Assembly: GCA_003139995.1 (NCBI GenBank)
Contig: PLIC01000233.1
Span: 31,334-95,333 of the forward strand
Reading direction: 5' to 3'
Source: Candidatus Acidiflorens stordalenmirensis
Lineage (GTDB): Bacteria > Acidobacteriota > Terriglobia > Terriglobales > Acidobacteriaceae
Length of the DNA stretch: 64,000 nucleotides
Part shown: positions 40,287 through 49,219 of the stretch, piece after piece
Layout: the number at the start of each line of letters is the position of its first letter
Numbering within the stretch: the first letter of the stretch is position 1
The notes under the pieces: model-generated
Told to the model about the DNA's origin: nothing
The model's input: the letters and a program-made list of their open reading frames with translations, nothing else
Database searches by the model: none
Program-made: the position numbers and the translations under genes

Positions 40287-42266
40287 CTACTTGCCTACCG
40301 TCCATTTGGGCTTTTTCGTAGTTTCCGTGCCGACAGAGCCATCTGCATTGTGGGCGGTCCCGTGGCACATCAGCGTGCACGTGTTGCTGGCGCGGTTGTA
40401 CCCAATCAAAGCGCCGTTATTCTCTCCGACTACGTTGGCGTCAAAATTCACCAGCCGCTCCCCGGTGATGCCCGGTGAAATTGCACCCATGCCGTGGGCG
40501 GTGTGGCATACCGAGCAACTGAATCCGTACTGCGATATGTGCAGGCTGTGCTGCGTGAAGCTGGTATTGGCGACGATCTTCGTCAGGTCGTGACACTTCG
40601 CGCACATGGAATACGGCCCGGCCACCGTCAGGTCGGGATTGGGGAAAAGGTTTGTGACCACTCCGCCCGGCACCGCGGCCTGGCTGAATTGATAGTTGCG
40701 CTCGAGTATGTGCGAGTTAACGGATCCGTGGGGGCCATTCGGGCCAGAGCCGCCGAACTCGCGATTGTCGTCGCTGTTATGGCAATCGGTGCAGAAGATG
40801 CGCGTTCCCGCCCCCGATCCCAGAATCCGCGCCGACGCCGTTCCATTCTGATTCAGCATGTTCATGCGGAGGCTGGGCTGCGGTAGGGGGCTGGTTCCAT
40901 CATGGGTCACGGGGTGGCTCGACGTTGCCGTGGAAGCGAATTCCGGAATCTCGTTCAGCGGATCCGGCGCCGACACCACTCGCACCGGCGCATACCCGTA
41001 AACGATCAGCCGCTGCTTGCCCGTGCTCGTGCCGTGGCAGCGCAGACAATTCTCATACTGATTGATCGCCGGAGTAAGAACGGTGACACCATCCAGCGCA
41101 CTGATCCCGGTGACACCCCCCTGCGAAGGACGCAACAACGGCGCCGCGGTGAACTGCGTCACCTTGTTGGAGGCGTGAGCGTTGTGGCAATCGACGCACG
41201 TGGCATGACGGTTGTTGTTCAACAGCGCCGCTTCGGCAGCATCGTGGAAATTATTGCCGGATGGCAAGGGATGGCCGGTCTTCGCAACCTCGGCCATCAC
41301 GTTCATGGCCGCGGGTGACAAGTACGTGCCCCCGTTGTGACACGTCATGCAATCCTGCGTAACCGGATCGTTTCCCGGCGCCGCCGGTGTGGCCGGGCGC
41401 AGCAGCCGGGCCGGCGCAACCGCGTCGTGCGACATGTGGCAGGACGTGCACGCATTCACCCCGACTGTCGGATAAGAGCCCACGTGAGCGTCCGGCGAAA
41501 CCTGGTTGGTCGCAGTCTGATGAATACTTCCCGTAAAACCTGCCAGCCGATTGATCTGTCCTTGCACCACCCGGTTCGGATCGTGACAGGCCAGACACAT
41601 CTGCGCGTTCGAGCTGTCGCGGACGAGGAAATTCTGCGCGATCCTGTCGGTCCCTTGCACGTGGGGGTTGTGACAACTGGTGCACTCGATATTGCCCTTG
41701 ACGAGCTTCACCGCGCCAGTAGGATCGGCGGTCTTGCCCTGCGACACCAGCGACGCCACCAGGTTGGACGCGTCTTTCATGGGAAGCACCAGACTAAAGG
41801 GGTGCGAACCGGTCAACGTGGTCCCGAAGGAATCGACGCTATTCAATGCACCCACGGTAGGGAGCCGACCATACACCGCCGACTGTCCCACTCCCACCGT
41901 GCCATCATGGCAACTCAGGCAGAGACTGCTCGTGATTCCGAGTGTGGGCTGGGTGTTGCCTTGCTCGACATAGGTCGTGCTGGTGTAGGGCGTGTAGGTT
42001 TTCGTCGACAACTTCTGGTTCCACAGGGGCGTGACGCCTCCCAATCCGCTGTGGGGAGCGTGACAGAAAGTGCAACCGAGGCTCCCTTGCGAATAGACCG
42101 ACGCTCCACTGGCCGCTGTCAGGTTATGCATGCCCAAGACATCAGCGGACACCTGGCCGGACGTCTGGCCGGACACCTGCGCCACGGCGAAACCATGCGC
42201 CAGAATCATCATCATTACGATCGTTGTCAGGATCGTCGTGCAGGCAAGCGACAAGGTCTTCTTCAC
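40287..42266 (-). CDS. Secreted 12-heme cytochrome c
   Basis: 659 residues with a signal peptide (about 1-30, ending FAVAQ). Eleven CxxCH motifs (CTFCH, CLSCH, CTSCH, CLACH, CTSCH, CMTCH, CVDCH, CLRCH, CTDCH, CAKCH, CSVCH) and a final CX3CH (CTLMCH, 40363-40380 on the reverse strand). Several motifs are followed by xPHxx as in doubled-CXXCH cytochromes (CHAPHSG, CHNPHVQ, CHMSHD, CHNAHAS). GTG start overlaps the stop of the NHL gene by 4 bp. Last gene of the barrel-NHL-cytochrome operon, so a likely periplasmic or cell-surface partner of the outer-membrane barrel. Confidence 0.88.
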   Translation of the reverse strand: MKKTLSLACTTILTTIVMMMILAHGFAVAQVSGQTSGQVSADVLGMHNLTAASGASVYSQGSLGCTFCHAPHSGLGGVTPLWNQKLSTKTYTPYTSTTYVEQGNTQPTLGITSSLCLSCHDGTVGVGQSAVYGRLPTVGALNSVDSFGTTLTGSHPFSLVLPMKDASNLVASLVSQGKTADPTGAVKLVKGNIECTSCHNPHVQGTDRIAQNFLVRDSSNAQMCLACHDPNRVVQGQINRLAGFTGSIHQTATNQVSPDAHVGSYPTVGVNACTSCHMSHDAVAPARLLRPATPAAPGNDPVTQDCMTCHNGGTYLSPAAMNVMAEVAKTGHPLPSGNNFHDAAEAALLNNNRHATCVDCHNAHASNKVTQFTAAPLLRPSQGGVTGISALDGVTVLTPAINQYENCLRCHGTSTGKQRLIVYGYAPVRVVSAPDPLNEIPEFASTATSSHPVTHDGTSPLPQPSLRMNMLNQNGTASARILGSGAGTRIFCTDCHNSDDNREFGGSGPNGPHGSVNSHILERNYQFSQAAVPGGVVTNLFPNPDLTVAGPYSMCAKCHDLTKIVANTSFTQHSLHISQYGFSCSVCHTAHGMGAISPGITGERLVNFDANVVGENNGALIGYNRASNTCTLMCHGTAHNADGSVGTETTKKPKWTVGK

Positions 42267-43384
42267 TGTTTCCCCCCGTCCGCTTGCTGGGCGATGCCGT
42301 AGTAGTGAAATACCTGGACGCGCCGGTTGAAGGAATCCACGATGTAGATGCGATCCTGGTTGTCAATATCGAGCCCGGTCGGCAGTTGAAACTCGCCGGC
42401 TCCCGTCCCCCTTTCGCCGAAGTAATAGAGCAAGCGGCCCTCACGGTCGAAGACCTGCACGATGCCCCACTGTCCGTCGACGACATAGAGATGCGATTCG
42501 GAATCGAAGCCAATTCCTTTTGGACGGAACATCCATCCTGCTCCGTCTCCAACCTTGCCGATCGCATAGCGGAACGCGCCCGACCGATCGAGCACCTGCA
42601 CGCGGAAATTCATGGCGTCGACAACGACTAAGTCCGGGCCGTTCAGCCGCAGTTCCGTGGGGAAGTTGAACTCGCCCTCTCCCGTGCCTGTCTTTCCAAT
42701 GGTCTGGAGCACGCTGCCCTGCATATCCATCATGAAGATCTTGTTGCGCAGCGTGTCGGTGACGTAGATGCGTTGTGCCGCGGAATCGACCGCGATTCCG
42801 GTGGGACGCTTGAAGTATCCCTCGCCGCCTTTCAGGCTGCCGATGGCGCGCCGGAATTTGCCGTTCGCATCGAACACGAGCACCTTGCCGGTCTGGGAAT
42901 CGGTTACGTAAATGTTGTCTTGCGCGTCGACGGCCACGCACTGCGGTGCGAGCATCGGATCTTTGCCGGCGTCGCGGCGCGAAATGAACTTATATTTCTG
43001 CTGGGTGAAATCGAAGATGTGGACTCCGGCAGCGGCCAGGTCGGTGACGATGATGCGTCCGTGCGAGTCGGTGACCACGCTGTACGGACTCACCAGGTAG
43101 TGGAAATCGGGCTGGCCCGCGATCGCGTCGACGACCCGCGTCCAGAGGCTGCGCTTGGGCTTGACCTCGCGCTCCAGGCTGAAGCTGCGCTCAAAGGAAA
43201 GTTTGCGGCCTCCGTCGAGCAGCAAGTCCGGGGGCGGCGGTGAGCCGAGCACTCCCTTCGAAGCGTCCTTCGAACGCTTGGAAGCCGCTGCGGGCGTGGC
43301 CAGCATAACCACCAGCCCGGCAACGGCCAAGCCTGCGCAAAGCAGCATGGATCTGCTCCGCACGGTTAGAAAAAGTCGAACCAT
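42263..43384 (-). CDS. Secreted NHL-repeat beta-propeller protein (1)
   Basis: 373 residues; signal peptide about 12-34 (LLCAGLAVAGLVVMLATPAAAS). From residue 95 on, six NHL-like blades recur with the pattern P-x-G-IAVD...-IYVTD...-V-VFD-x-G (VDAQDNIYVTDSQTGKVLVFDANGKF, FKRPTGIAVDSAAQRIYVTDTLRNKIFMMD and so on), ending IYIVDSFNRRVQVFHYY. It overlaps the barrel gene by 19 bp and the cytochrome gene by 4 bp. NHL proteins recur in cytochrome-conduit and nanowire loci of Geobacter, where their job is unclear. A second, longer NHL protein lies at 47921-49180. Confidence 0.85.
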   Translation of the reverse strand: MVRLFLTVRSRSMLLCAGLAVAGLVVMLATPAAASKRSKDASKGVLGSPPPPDLLLDGGRKLSFERSFSLEREVKPKRSLWTRVVDAIAGQPDFHYLVSPYSVVTDSHGRIIVTDLAAAGVHIFDFTQQKYKFISRRDAGKDPMLAPQCVAVDAQDNIYVTDSQTGKVLVFDANGKFRRAIGSLKGGEGYFKRPTGIAVDSAAQRIYVTDTLRNKIFMMDMQGSVLQTIGKTGTGEGEFNFPTELRLNGPDLVVVDAMNFRVQVLDRSGAFRYAIGKVGDGAGWMFRPKGIGFDSESHLYVVDGQWGIVQVFDREGRLLYYFGERGTGAGEFQLPTGLDIDNQDRIYIVDSFNRRVQVFHYYGIAQQADGGKQ

Positions 43385-45201
43385 CTGGTCATCCCGACAA
43401 AATACGACGTGGTGTTGGCGGGCGCGCCGATCGCACTGATCCCTTGCGTAAACCGAGTATATCCGGCCAGCAGCCCGATCTTTCTGAGATGGTACTGCAT
43501 CTGGGCGTTGAAAATTTCCATGTTGTTGTGCGAGGTCGTGCTGGCGATGGTATTGCTGATCGCGCGGTTAAAGGTTCCCGAAACTGAGAGCCGCTTCACC
43601 GGTGTGACCGAGATCCCGCCGCCGTAACTGGAACCGCCGAATAAAATGATATTACTCAAGCCGGGCGTTGGCGTCGGCGAGATCAACCCTCCAGCCCCCA
43701 GCAGTGAAACTCCGCTGGATTGAGTATAGAGGCCGTTGATTGCCAGCCTCCGGGTGCTCAGTGAAGTGGAATAGCCTTCGCTGTGGTTGCTGGTGCCCTG
43801 CTCCTGTGACAAACCGCTGTGGTTTCCGTTGAAAGCGGCTATCCACCGCATGCCGCCCGGCAAACGGCGATTCACGTTGGCGCTGTAACTGTAGTAGGAA
43901 ATTGTATAAGTAACCAGCAGTGTCTGCACGTTCTGCGCGTAGCTAAACTGGCCCGACGTCTGCCAGCCTCCGAAGCGGCGAAAGAAGTTCACGTTGCCGA
44001 TGAATCCCACCGCGTTGGTGCCCTGGCCGTTTGAACTGTCGATTACCGAAGCGGAAAAGGTGAACATGTCGAAGAGCCTCTTGCCGTAGTTCACCGTGCC
44101 GCTCAGATATTCGCCCGTATAGCTCTGCCCGAAGTAGTGCTGATCGTAGTATGTGGCCTGCATCGAACCTGAGAGGAAGTTTGTGAAACTATAGGTCGCT
44201 CCGCCACCCAGCGTGGATGAATATGACCCCGTCCCCAAATTCACTCCTGGCGGTGCAACCCCGTTGCTGGCGAGATTCTGCGCGAGGTAGCCGCTCAAAT
44301 TGTCGGTGTAGTTCTGCGTGACATTCAAGCTCAGCTTCTCTGTAGGGTGAAAGGTGGCGTTCGCAGTTTCGTTGCTGTCCGTGTAGCTTGAGGTATTCGA
44401 GGTACTCGCGTTCTGCCCCTGGTCCGACAGGTAATCGCTCGTGGACGACGCCCGGTTGTAATTGACATAAAACGTCCCGTGCAGCGGCAGGAGGTGCTGC
44501 GCCCCGAAACCGAAATCGTGGCCGCTTGACTCCTGCTCGGTTGCTTGCTCGCCTGCCAGAAACTCAGGGAATTCCGAGTTCAAGCTGTTGCGATCGAAAT
44601 AACCGTTGAGGCGGAAGCCGGAAATCTGGTAATTCGAGTGCAAGTTGAACAGGCGCGTGCTGGAATTGGCTTCCTGGTCGGTGCCATAGATCGTGCTATT
44701 GCCGCTTCCCTGAGAATACCCGACGGACAGCGTTGGCCAGTCGGGGACCAATGCGCTCCAGTTGATCCCGAAACCTTGCGTCGTGCCATAGGTCGTGAAA
44801 TTCGGTTGTCCGGCCAAACCGAATGTGCCGGTACTGTTGGTGTCGTAGTGGTAATTGACCGAACCGGGAAAATTACTGCCCGTGAAGAAATTCGCCGTGC
44901 CGTCGACCCCACTGGCGCCGGTGAGGGACTGATAGTTGGAATCAGCCCGCGATTGGTCGTAGTAGGGCGTCGCCGTGAACGAAAGGAAATTAGGATTGTA
45001 GTAGTAGCCCGAGACCTTGCCGTCAAATCCGAGGTCTAACCCGTGGTCGGACGGGATCTGGTCTCCGTAGTCGCCCGTGTACCCGAAGGTGAACAAACCG
45101 CCAGCATTCAGCTTTGTGTTCTCGCCGACGTTCAGCTGGGCAGCGGCCAGTTGAGCCATCAGCAGAACCGTCAGCCCGATGATGCGATTCGCCACCTTCA
45201 T
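43366..45201 (-). CDS. Outer-membrane beta-barrel protein (candidate cytochrome conduit porin)
   Basis: 611 residues with a signal peptide ending ...QLAAAQ. The rest is rich in Tyr, Ser, Asn, Gly and Thr with alternating strands (SVNYHYDTNSTGTFGLAG, LSLNVTQNYTDNLSGY) and ends ...YFVGMTRWFDFF, the C-terminal Phe of outer-membrane barrels. No plug or TonB box. Length suits the 20-odd-strand barrels of porin-cytochrome systems (MtrB, OmbB). Lying between a parvulin-type isomerase and NHL/cytochrome genes in one operon, it is the likely outer-membrane pore of the cluster. Sequence similarity to MtrB is not evident by eye. Confidence 0.75.
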   Translation of the reverse strand: MKVANRIIGLTVLLMAQLAAAQLNVGENTKLNAGGLFTFGYTGDYGDQIPSDHGLDLGFDGKVSGYYYNPNFLSFTATPYYDQSRADSNYQSLTGASGVDGTANFFTGSNFPGSVNYHYDTNSTGTFGLAGQPNFTTYGTTQGFGINWSALVPDWPTLSVGYSQGSGNSTIYGTDQEANSSTRLFNLHSNYQISGFRLNGYFDRNSLNSEFPEFLAGEQATEQESSGHDFGFGAQHLLPLHGTFYVNYNRASSTSDYLSDQGQNASTSNTSSYTDSNETANATFHPTEKLSLNVTQNYTDNLSGYLAQNLASNGVAPPGVNLGTGSYSSTLGGGATYSFTNFLSGSMQATYYDQHYFGQSYTGEYLSGTVNYGKRLFDMFTFSASVIDSSNGQGTNAVGFIGNVNFFRRFGGWQTSGQFSYAQNVQTLLVTYTISYYSYSANVNRRLPGGMRWIAAFNGNHSGLSQEQGTSNHSEGYSTSLSTRRLAINGLYTQSSGVSLLGAGGLISPTPTPGLSNIILFGGSSYGGGISVTPVKRLSVSGTFNRAISNTIASTTSHNNMEIFNAQMQYHLRKIGLLAGYTRFTQGISAIGAPANTTSYFVGMTRWFDFF

Positions 45202-45303
45202 GCAACGACTACCCTTCCCGCCAGAGGTTCGAAACCCGGGGGGACGACTTAGCCTCTATGAACGGGCTAGGCGGCATCGCTAAGCGATTCCCCGATACAA
45301 GAC

Positions 45304-46359
45304 CTAGCCCACCTCGATCTTCGCCTTGGCGCGTAGTTGCTTGGCGAGGTTCGAACGCAACTTCTCGTACTTGCTTTTCTGCAATTCCACCTTCAAATCG
45401 GCTTTCACTTCTTCCAGGCCCCGCTTCCTGGCCGTGTTGTGAACATTCAGGCGGATGATGGTGTACGCTGATTCAATCTGGATCAATCCACTGATTTGCC
45501 CGGGCTGCATGGCCAGCAGGACCTTGACAATCTCGGGCGGCAACTTTTCGCGTTCGACGACGTTGTGGTCGCCCATATTCACCCGGAAATCGTCTTCCGA
45601 GATCTTTTCGGCAAGCAGTCCGAAATCCTGGTAGCTCTTGGCCGCCTTGGCTTGGCGCGATGCATCTTCGGCGCGCTTCTGGGCTTCCTTGGCCTGCGCC
45701 GCAGTCGGCTTGAGCGGCGGCATCACGGAAATACTCTGGAAGCTGAACGACTCCGGCTGTTCGAAGCGCGCCGGGTTCTTGTCGTAATACGCCTTCACCT
45801 CGGCCAGCGACACCGCGGACCTGTTTTCCACGTCGCTCTTCAGTACTTGCTCGATCAGCAGCGAGCGCCGCATCTGTTGGCGCAGTTGCTGCTCCGAGCC
45901 GTGCATTTCGGCCTGCAGGTATTGCTGGTACTGGTCGGGACTGTTGAACTGCTTGCGAAAATTGGCCTCCGCCCGATTGAGCTCTTCCGGCGAAACGGTC
46001 AGCTTGCGCCGCACCGCTTCCTGGTACACCAGCTCTTCGAAAACGATCATTTCCAGCGCGCCCTGGCGAATGGCAGCCTCCTGTGCCTTGGGAAATCCAT
46101 TGTGCTGCTGGGCATAGGGGAAGATGGCGTACATTTCACGCAGCAGGTCGCGATCGGTGAGCACGGCTCCGTTCACGCGCGCCACCGGTTTGTCGCTCAC
46201 CTGGGGCACCGATACTTGGGCGGGCGATGCCTGAGCGGCCGTCGTGTTCGCCGCAGCCGTCGAAACTCCCGTCGGGGCATGGGAGGCAACCTGTGCCGTG
46301 GCGGCTGAGAACGACAGCGCCACCAGAAGCAATGCCGAGATTGGAAGTTGGTGCCGCAT
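45304..46359 (-). CDS. SurA/PpiC-type periplasmic peptidyl-prolyl isomerase
   Basis: 351 residues with a signal peptide (to about ATAQ). The SurA N-terminal region VARVNGAVLTDRDLLREMY...IVFEELVYQEAVRRKLTVSPEELNRA is followed by a parvulin-like domain (about 195-320: FSFQSISVMPPL, LPPEIVKVLLAMQPGQISGLIQIESAYTIIRL). These chaperones guide barrels or secreted proteins through the periplasm. I start at MRHQLPIS (46359), preceded by GAGGAAC; a longer frame would run through the terminator at 46398. Position beside a barrel gene and a four-heme cytochrome suggests they are its clients. Confidence 0.85.
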   Translation of the reverse strand: MRHQLPISALLLVALSFSAATAQVASHAPTGVSTAAANTTAAQASPAQVSVPQVSDKPVARVNGAVLTDRDLLREMYAIFPYAQQHNGFPKAQEAAIRQGALEMIVFEELVYQEAVRRKLTVSPEELNRAEANFRKQFNSPDQYQQYLQAEMHGSEQQLRQQMRRSLLIEQVLKSDVENRSAVSLAEVKAYYDKNPARFEQPESFSFQSISVMPPLKPTAAQAKEAQKRAEDASRQAKAAKSYQDFGLLAEKISEDDFRVNMGDHNVVEREKLPPEIVKVLLAMQPGQISGLIQIESAYTIIRLNVHNTARKRGLEEVKADLKVELQKSKYEKLRSNLAKQLRAKAKIEVG

Positions 46360-46397
46360 AGTTCCTCGCTTGCCGATTCCTTCGAAAACCGAATCCG

Positions 46398-46425
46398 AAA
46401 AAAAGGGGAGAGAATTTCTCTCCCC
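46398..46425 (-). terminator. Intrinsic terminator after the four-heme cytochrome gene
   Basis: Read on the minus strand, GGGGAGAG-AAATT-CTCTCCCC is followed by seven T. An 8-bp GC-rich stem plus the T tract makes it a strong rho-independent terminator, 22 bp past the cytochrome stop codon and 38 bp before the isomerase start. Confidence 0.85.
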
Positions 46426-46447
46426 CTTCTGTTCACGGCGATTTCTA

Positions 46448-47362
46448 CTAGAAGACTGTCGTGATGTTGTTGGTATTGTTGCCTTCGTTCGACTCGCCAA
46501 AGTGGCACTGGCGGCAGAACTGCGTCGTGGAAGGCGCATTCGTGTTGGCCACGTTGTTGATGTTCGGGTCGTATGGACCGTTTACGAAAAAGTAGGTGGC
46601 ATAGAACTTGCCGCCGCCGTCGCCCGCGATCGGGCTCGCTGCGGTGGAAGTGTACACGGTCATGACGTGCTGGTTGTGGCAGGTGGTGCAGACCACATAG
46701 GGTTTTCCTCCGGTGGTCACGCCGTAGGGAGACGAATACTTGCCAGGCGCCAGGGCCGGCCAGCCGTAGTTGGCTACGAACTTGGCATAGGGAGTGCCCG
46801 AGGTCACTGAGAAGGCGGTGCCACTCCAAACCAAACCGGGCGTAGTGGTACTGATGTTGGCAAGCTGGCCCACCGGGTGATCGTTGGTGTAATTGCCGGC
46901 GCCCGTGCCGTCATTTCCGAGCAGTGTCGGAATCGGCTGGCTGCCATACGCGGTATTCTTCAGCAGGTTAATCCTCTGTTCATACGACTGATCGGCCATC
47001 ATGTTGTGCGGAGTGACGTTGCCGTCGTGGCAGCTCAAGCAGAGCAGAATGCCGCCGACTTCCGTGCCCCCGCCGGTGATGGTGGAGGGCAGAAGTTCCG
47101 TGTATTTGCCACTGTCGCCGAATGCGATCGTGTGGCCATACAGTGGGCTGGCGTCCTGGCCCCACAATGCATAGCTGCCGGCATCGGCTTTGCCGCCGTG
47201 GCCGGAACCGAACGAGCCGCTGTGCGGAGCATGGCAGCCCGCGCAGCCGCGGCCGTTGTTGTTGTGTGCGCCGAGGACGTCAATCGGCGACGAATAATTC
47301 TGCGCCATCATCAGCCCTGCGACTGCCAGGACGAACATTACAACTAACATCGCTTTCTTCAT
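46448..47362 (-). CDS. Secreted tetraheme cytochrome c (nanowire-subunit candidate)
   Basis: 304 residues, signal peptide about 1-20 (ending MMAQ). Exactly four heme motifs: CAGCH (40-44), CLSCH (108-112), CTTCH (225-229) and CRQCH (283-287). Seven further His (33, 47, 55, 77, 119, 162, 232) can supply distal ligands, so all hemes may be bis-His. Long spacers between hemes are rich in Gly, Asn, Ser, Thr and Tyr, suggesting an extracellular protein. Start MKKAMLVV has GGAGGT upstream. It has its own strong terminator and a long 5' leader. The heme count and neighbours resemble the OmcE filament locus; polymerisation is inference. Confidence 0.85.
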   Translation of the reverse strand: MKKAMLVVMFVLAVAGLMMAQNYSSPIDVLGAHNNNGRGCAGCHAPHSGSFGSGHGGKADAGSYALWGQDASPLYGHTIAFGDSGKYTELLPSTITGGGTEVGGILLCLSCHDGNVTPHNMMADQSYEQRINLLKNTAYGSQPIPTLLGNDGTGAGNYTNDHPVGQLANISTTTPGLVWSGTAFSVTSGTPYAKFVANYGWPALAPGKYSSPYGVTTGGKPYVVCTTCHNQHVMTVYTSTAASPIAGDGGGKFYATYFFVNGPYDPNINNVANTNAPSTTQFCRQCHFGESNEGNNTNNITTVF

Positions 47363-47920
47363 AAGATTTGAGACCTCCATAGATGTGTGCAGCACGTTTC
47401 GAATTCTCAGAGGCTTAGGCCTTGGACTGCACTTTGCGCCTGGGCACTTAATCGCAGTCGCCCCCCGTCCTTTAGTAATGCAACTGGCTGCCCGAAACGG
47501 GACGGATGTGGGCCAGTCGCGGGAGTCAATGTAATTTACTGAATCTAAAGGATAAATCGCAATACAGAGGTCATTTTCGAAATAGGGAACCTTTGGGAAA
47601 CTGGGGGAAAAGAACCAGATGGTGAAATCGGTTGGTCAAATTCCGCAGTTGTAGAGCATTTCAGCGCATGTGTTGCGAAATACAGCAACCGTGTATGGCG
47701 AGACACACTGCGGCATTGGTGGGCCATTGAAAAGCTCTGGGTCACCCTGGTTTTTGGGAAGAGACTGAGTTTGCTCGTGCCGTAAGTGGCTCTAAATAAA
47801 GGGCGGCTTCAGCCGCTGCGGAAAAACTGATCAGGGGCATGACGAGCACAACTCAGGCGCTAAGGAGCGGACACATTCTAACGGTTTAGCGGCAGGAGTA
47901 AACTCGCGCCCTTCCCTTTT
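47363..47920. other. Long intergenic leader upstream of the tetraheme cytochrome
   Basis: 558 bp on the minus-strand side between the NHL gene and the four-heme gene. It holds an inverted repeat GACTGC/GCAGTC (47425-47430 and 47454-47459), within a leader about 90 nt before the start codon. Probably carries a separate promoter for the cytochrome. A 66-codon reverse frame here is not supported. Confidence 0.4.
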
Positions 47921-49180
47921 TTAGTGGCTTTGCGGAGTTCTGGTCGGGGGAACAGGAGGCGCGACGGGCACTGCGTCCTTCTCCGGCGCACCTGTTTTAT
48001 TTTCGCGTTGCTCCTCGCGTTCCTTGCGCAACTGCTCAGCCTCAGCGTCGGTGACATAACGAAACTGCTGCACGCGCCCCGGGAAGATCTCCGAGGTGAA
48101 GACTCGGTTCATTTTGTCGATGGCGATGCCCACCAGTCCCTGGAACTGCCCGGGGAGCAAGCCGTGACCGCCAAATGAGATGAGCAACTGGGCTTCCCGG
48201 TTGAATACCTGCACGCGGTCCTGCATGCCATCGGCGACCCAGATATGGCCGTCGCCATCAATCGCCACGCCTTTGGGTCGCGCGAAGTATCCCGGGCCAT
48301 CGCCGTTTTTCCCGAAGGTGCTGATGAACTTGCCGTCGGCGTCGAAGATCTCGATGCGGTTGTTGAGGGTGTCGGCAACGTAGAGATTGCCTTCCGAATC
48401 GACCGCCAGCCCGGTTGGTTTGGCGAAATCCCCGGGGCTGGTGAGTTCATGGTTGTGTCCGGTGGTGCCCATTTTGCGTTTCAGTTTGAGCGTGTCCGCG
48501 TCGTACACCAGCACCTGATCGAGTTGGACATCGGACACATAGAGCAGGCGGTTCTCACGATCGATGGCCAGCGCGCCTGGACTGATCAATCCGTCGGTGA
48601 TCACGTCTTCGGCCTTGTGGGCGGCATCGAATATCAGAATGTGCCGCAGGCCGGGATCGGAAACGAAGAGACGATCGTTGTCGTCCATCGCCAGCCCAAT
48701 GATGCGCACGAAATGCGCGTGCATCTTGTTCTTGATCAGTTCAACGTCGCGCGTCTCGGTGTTGAAGATGAAGATGGCGCCAACCTTTTGATCCGCCACG
48801 TACAAGTTGTTCTTGGAATCGATGGCGATGCCGTACGGCTGGGCGAGTTGGAACAGAACCTTGCCGCTCTCGGCGGCTGGCTGCGTGCCAGCGAGGCGGT
48901 CCATCCACTTCGCCTTCTTGGTGTTGTTCCCAGTCTCGACCTGCGAGATTTTCTCGGCCGCATAGAACGCCTGGTACCGGATGCGCGGAATGGCGGGCGG
49001 ATTCGGCCACACGATGTTGGAATAATCGATGACCGGGATTTTCTGGGGCTCGGCCGCCTTCTTTTGCTTGTCGGCGAACGCGGAAACGGGCGCAAGAACA
49101 AGGAGTGTCAGGCCGAGCATAAGACACAACACGAGCGGGCCCTTCGGACTGCGAATCAAGCTTGTTCTTGCGTCAGACAT
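47921..49180 (-). CDS. Secreted NHL-repeat beta-propeller protein (2)
   Basis: 419 residues. Signal peptide (about 15-36: LVLCLMLGLTLLVLAPVSAFA), a segment common to this type (VWPNPPAIPRIRYQAFYAAEKI), then NHL blades with PYGIAIDSKNNLYVADQKVGAIFIFN, PTGLAVDSEGNLYVADTLNNRIEIFDADGKF and PKGVAIDGDGHIWVADGMQDRVQVFN. The C-terminal 40 residues are Glu/Arg- then Pro-rich. It is 39 bp from the 16-heme cytochrome gene on the same strand, probably one operon. Paralogous in fold to the NHL protein at 42.3-43.4 kb. Confidence 0.87.
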   Translation of the reverse strand: MSDARTSLIRSPKGPLVLCLMLGLTLLVLAPVSAFADKQKKAAEPQKIPVIDYSNIVWPNPPAIPRIRYQAFYAAEKISQVETGNNTKKAKWMDRLAGTQPAAESGKVLFQLAQPYGIAIDSKNNLYVADQKVGAIFIFNTETRDVELIKNKMHAHFVRIIGLAMDDNDRLFVSDPGLRHILIFDAAHKAEDVITDGLISPGALAIDRENRLLYVSDVQLDQVLVYDADTLKLKRKMGTTGHNHELTSPGDFAKPTGLAVDSEGNLYVADTLNNRIEIFDADGKFISTFGKNGDGPGYFARPKGVAIDGDGHIWVADGMQDRVQVFNREAQLLISFGGHGLLPGQFQGLVGIAIDKMNRVFTSEIFPGRVQQFRYVTDAEAEQLRKEREEQRENKTGAPEKDAVPVAPPVPPTRTPQSH

Positions 49181-49219
49181 GGTTAGTCATTCTCCTCGTC
49201 GTCATTTCCGTCATGCGAA

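Noticed and set aside
47405..47470. Possible GEMM (cyclic-di-GMP) riboswitch in the leader of the tetraheme gene
   Set aside because: A GCGCAAAG string and an inverted repeat recall GEMM, but the other conserved segments and the tetraloop stem are missing.
47475..47495. Sigma54 -24/-12 promoter candidate on the minus strand
   Set aside because: GG-N10-GC spacing can be forced, but the TGGCAC half is not matched.
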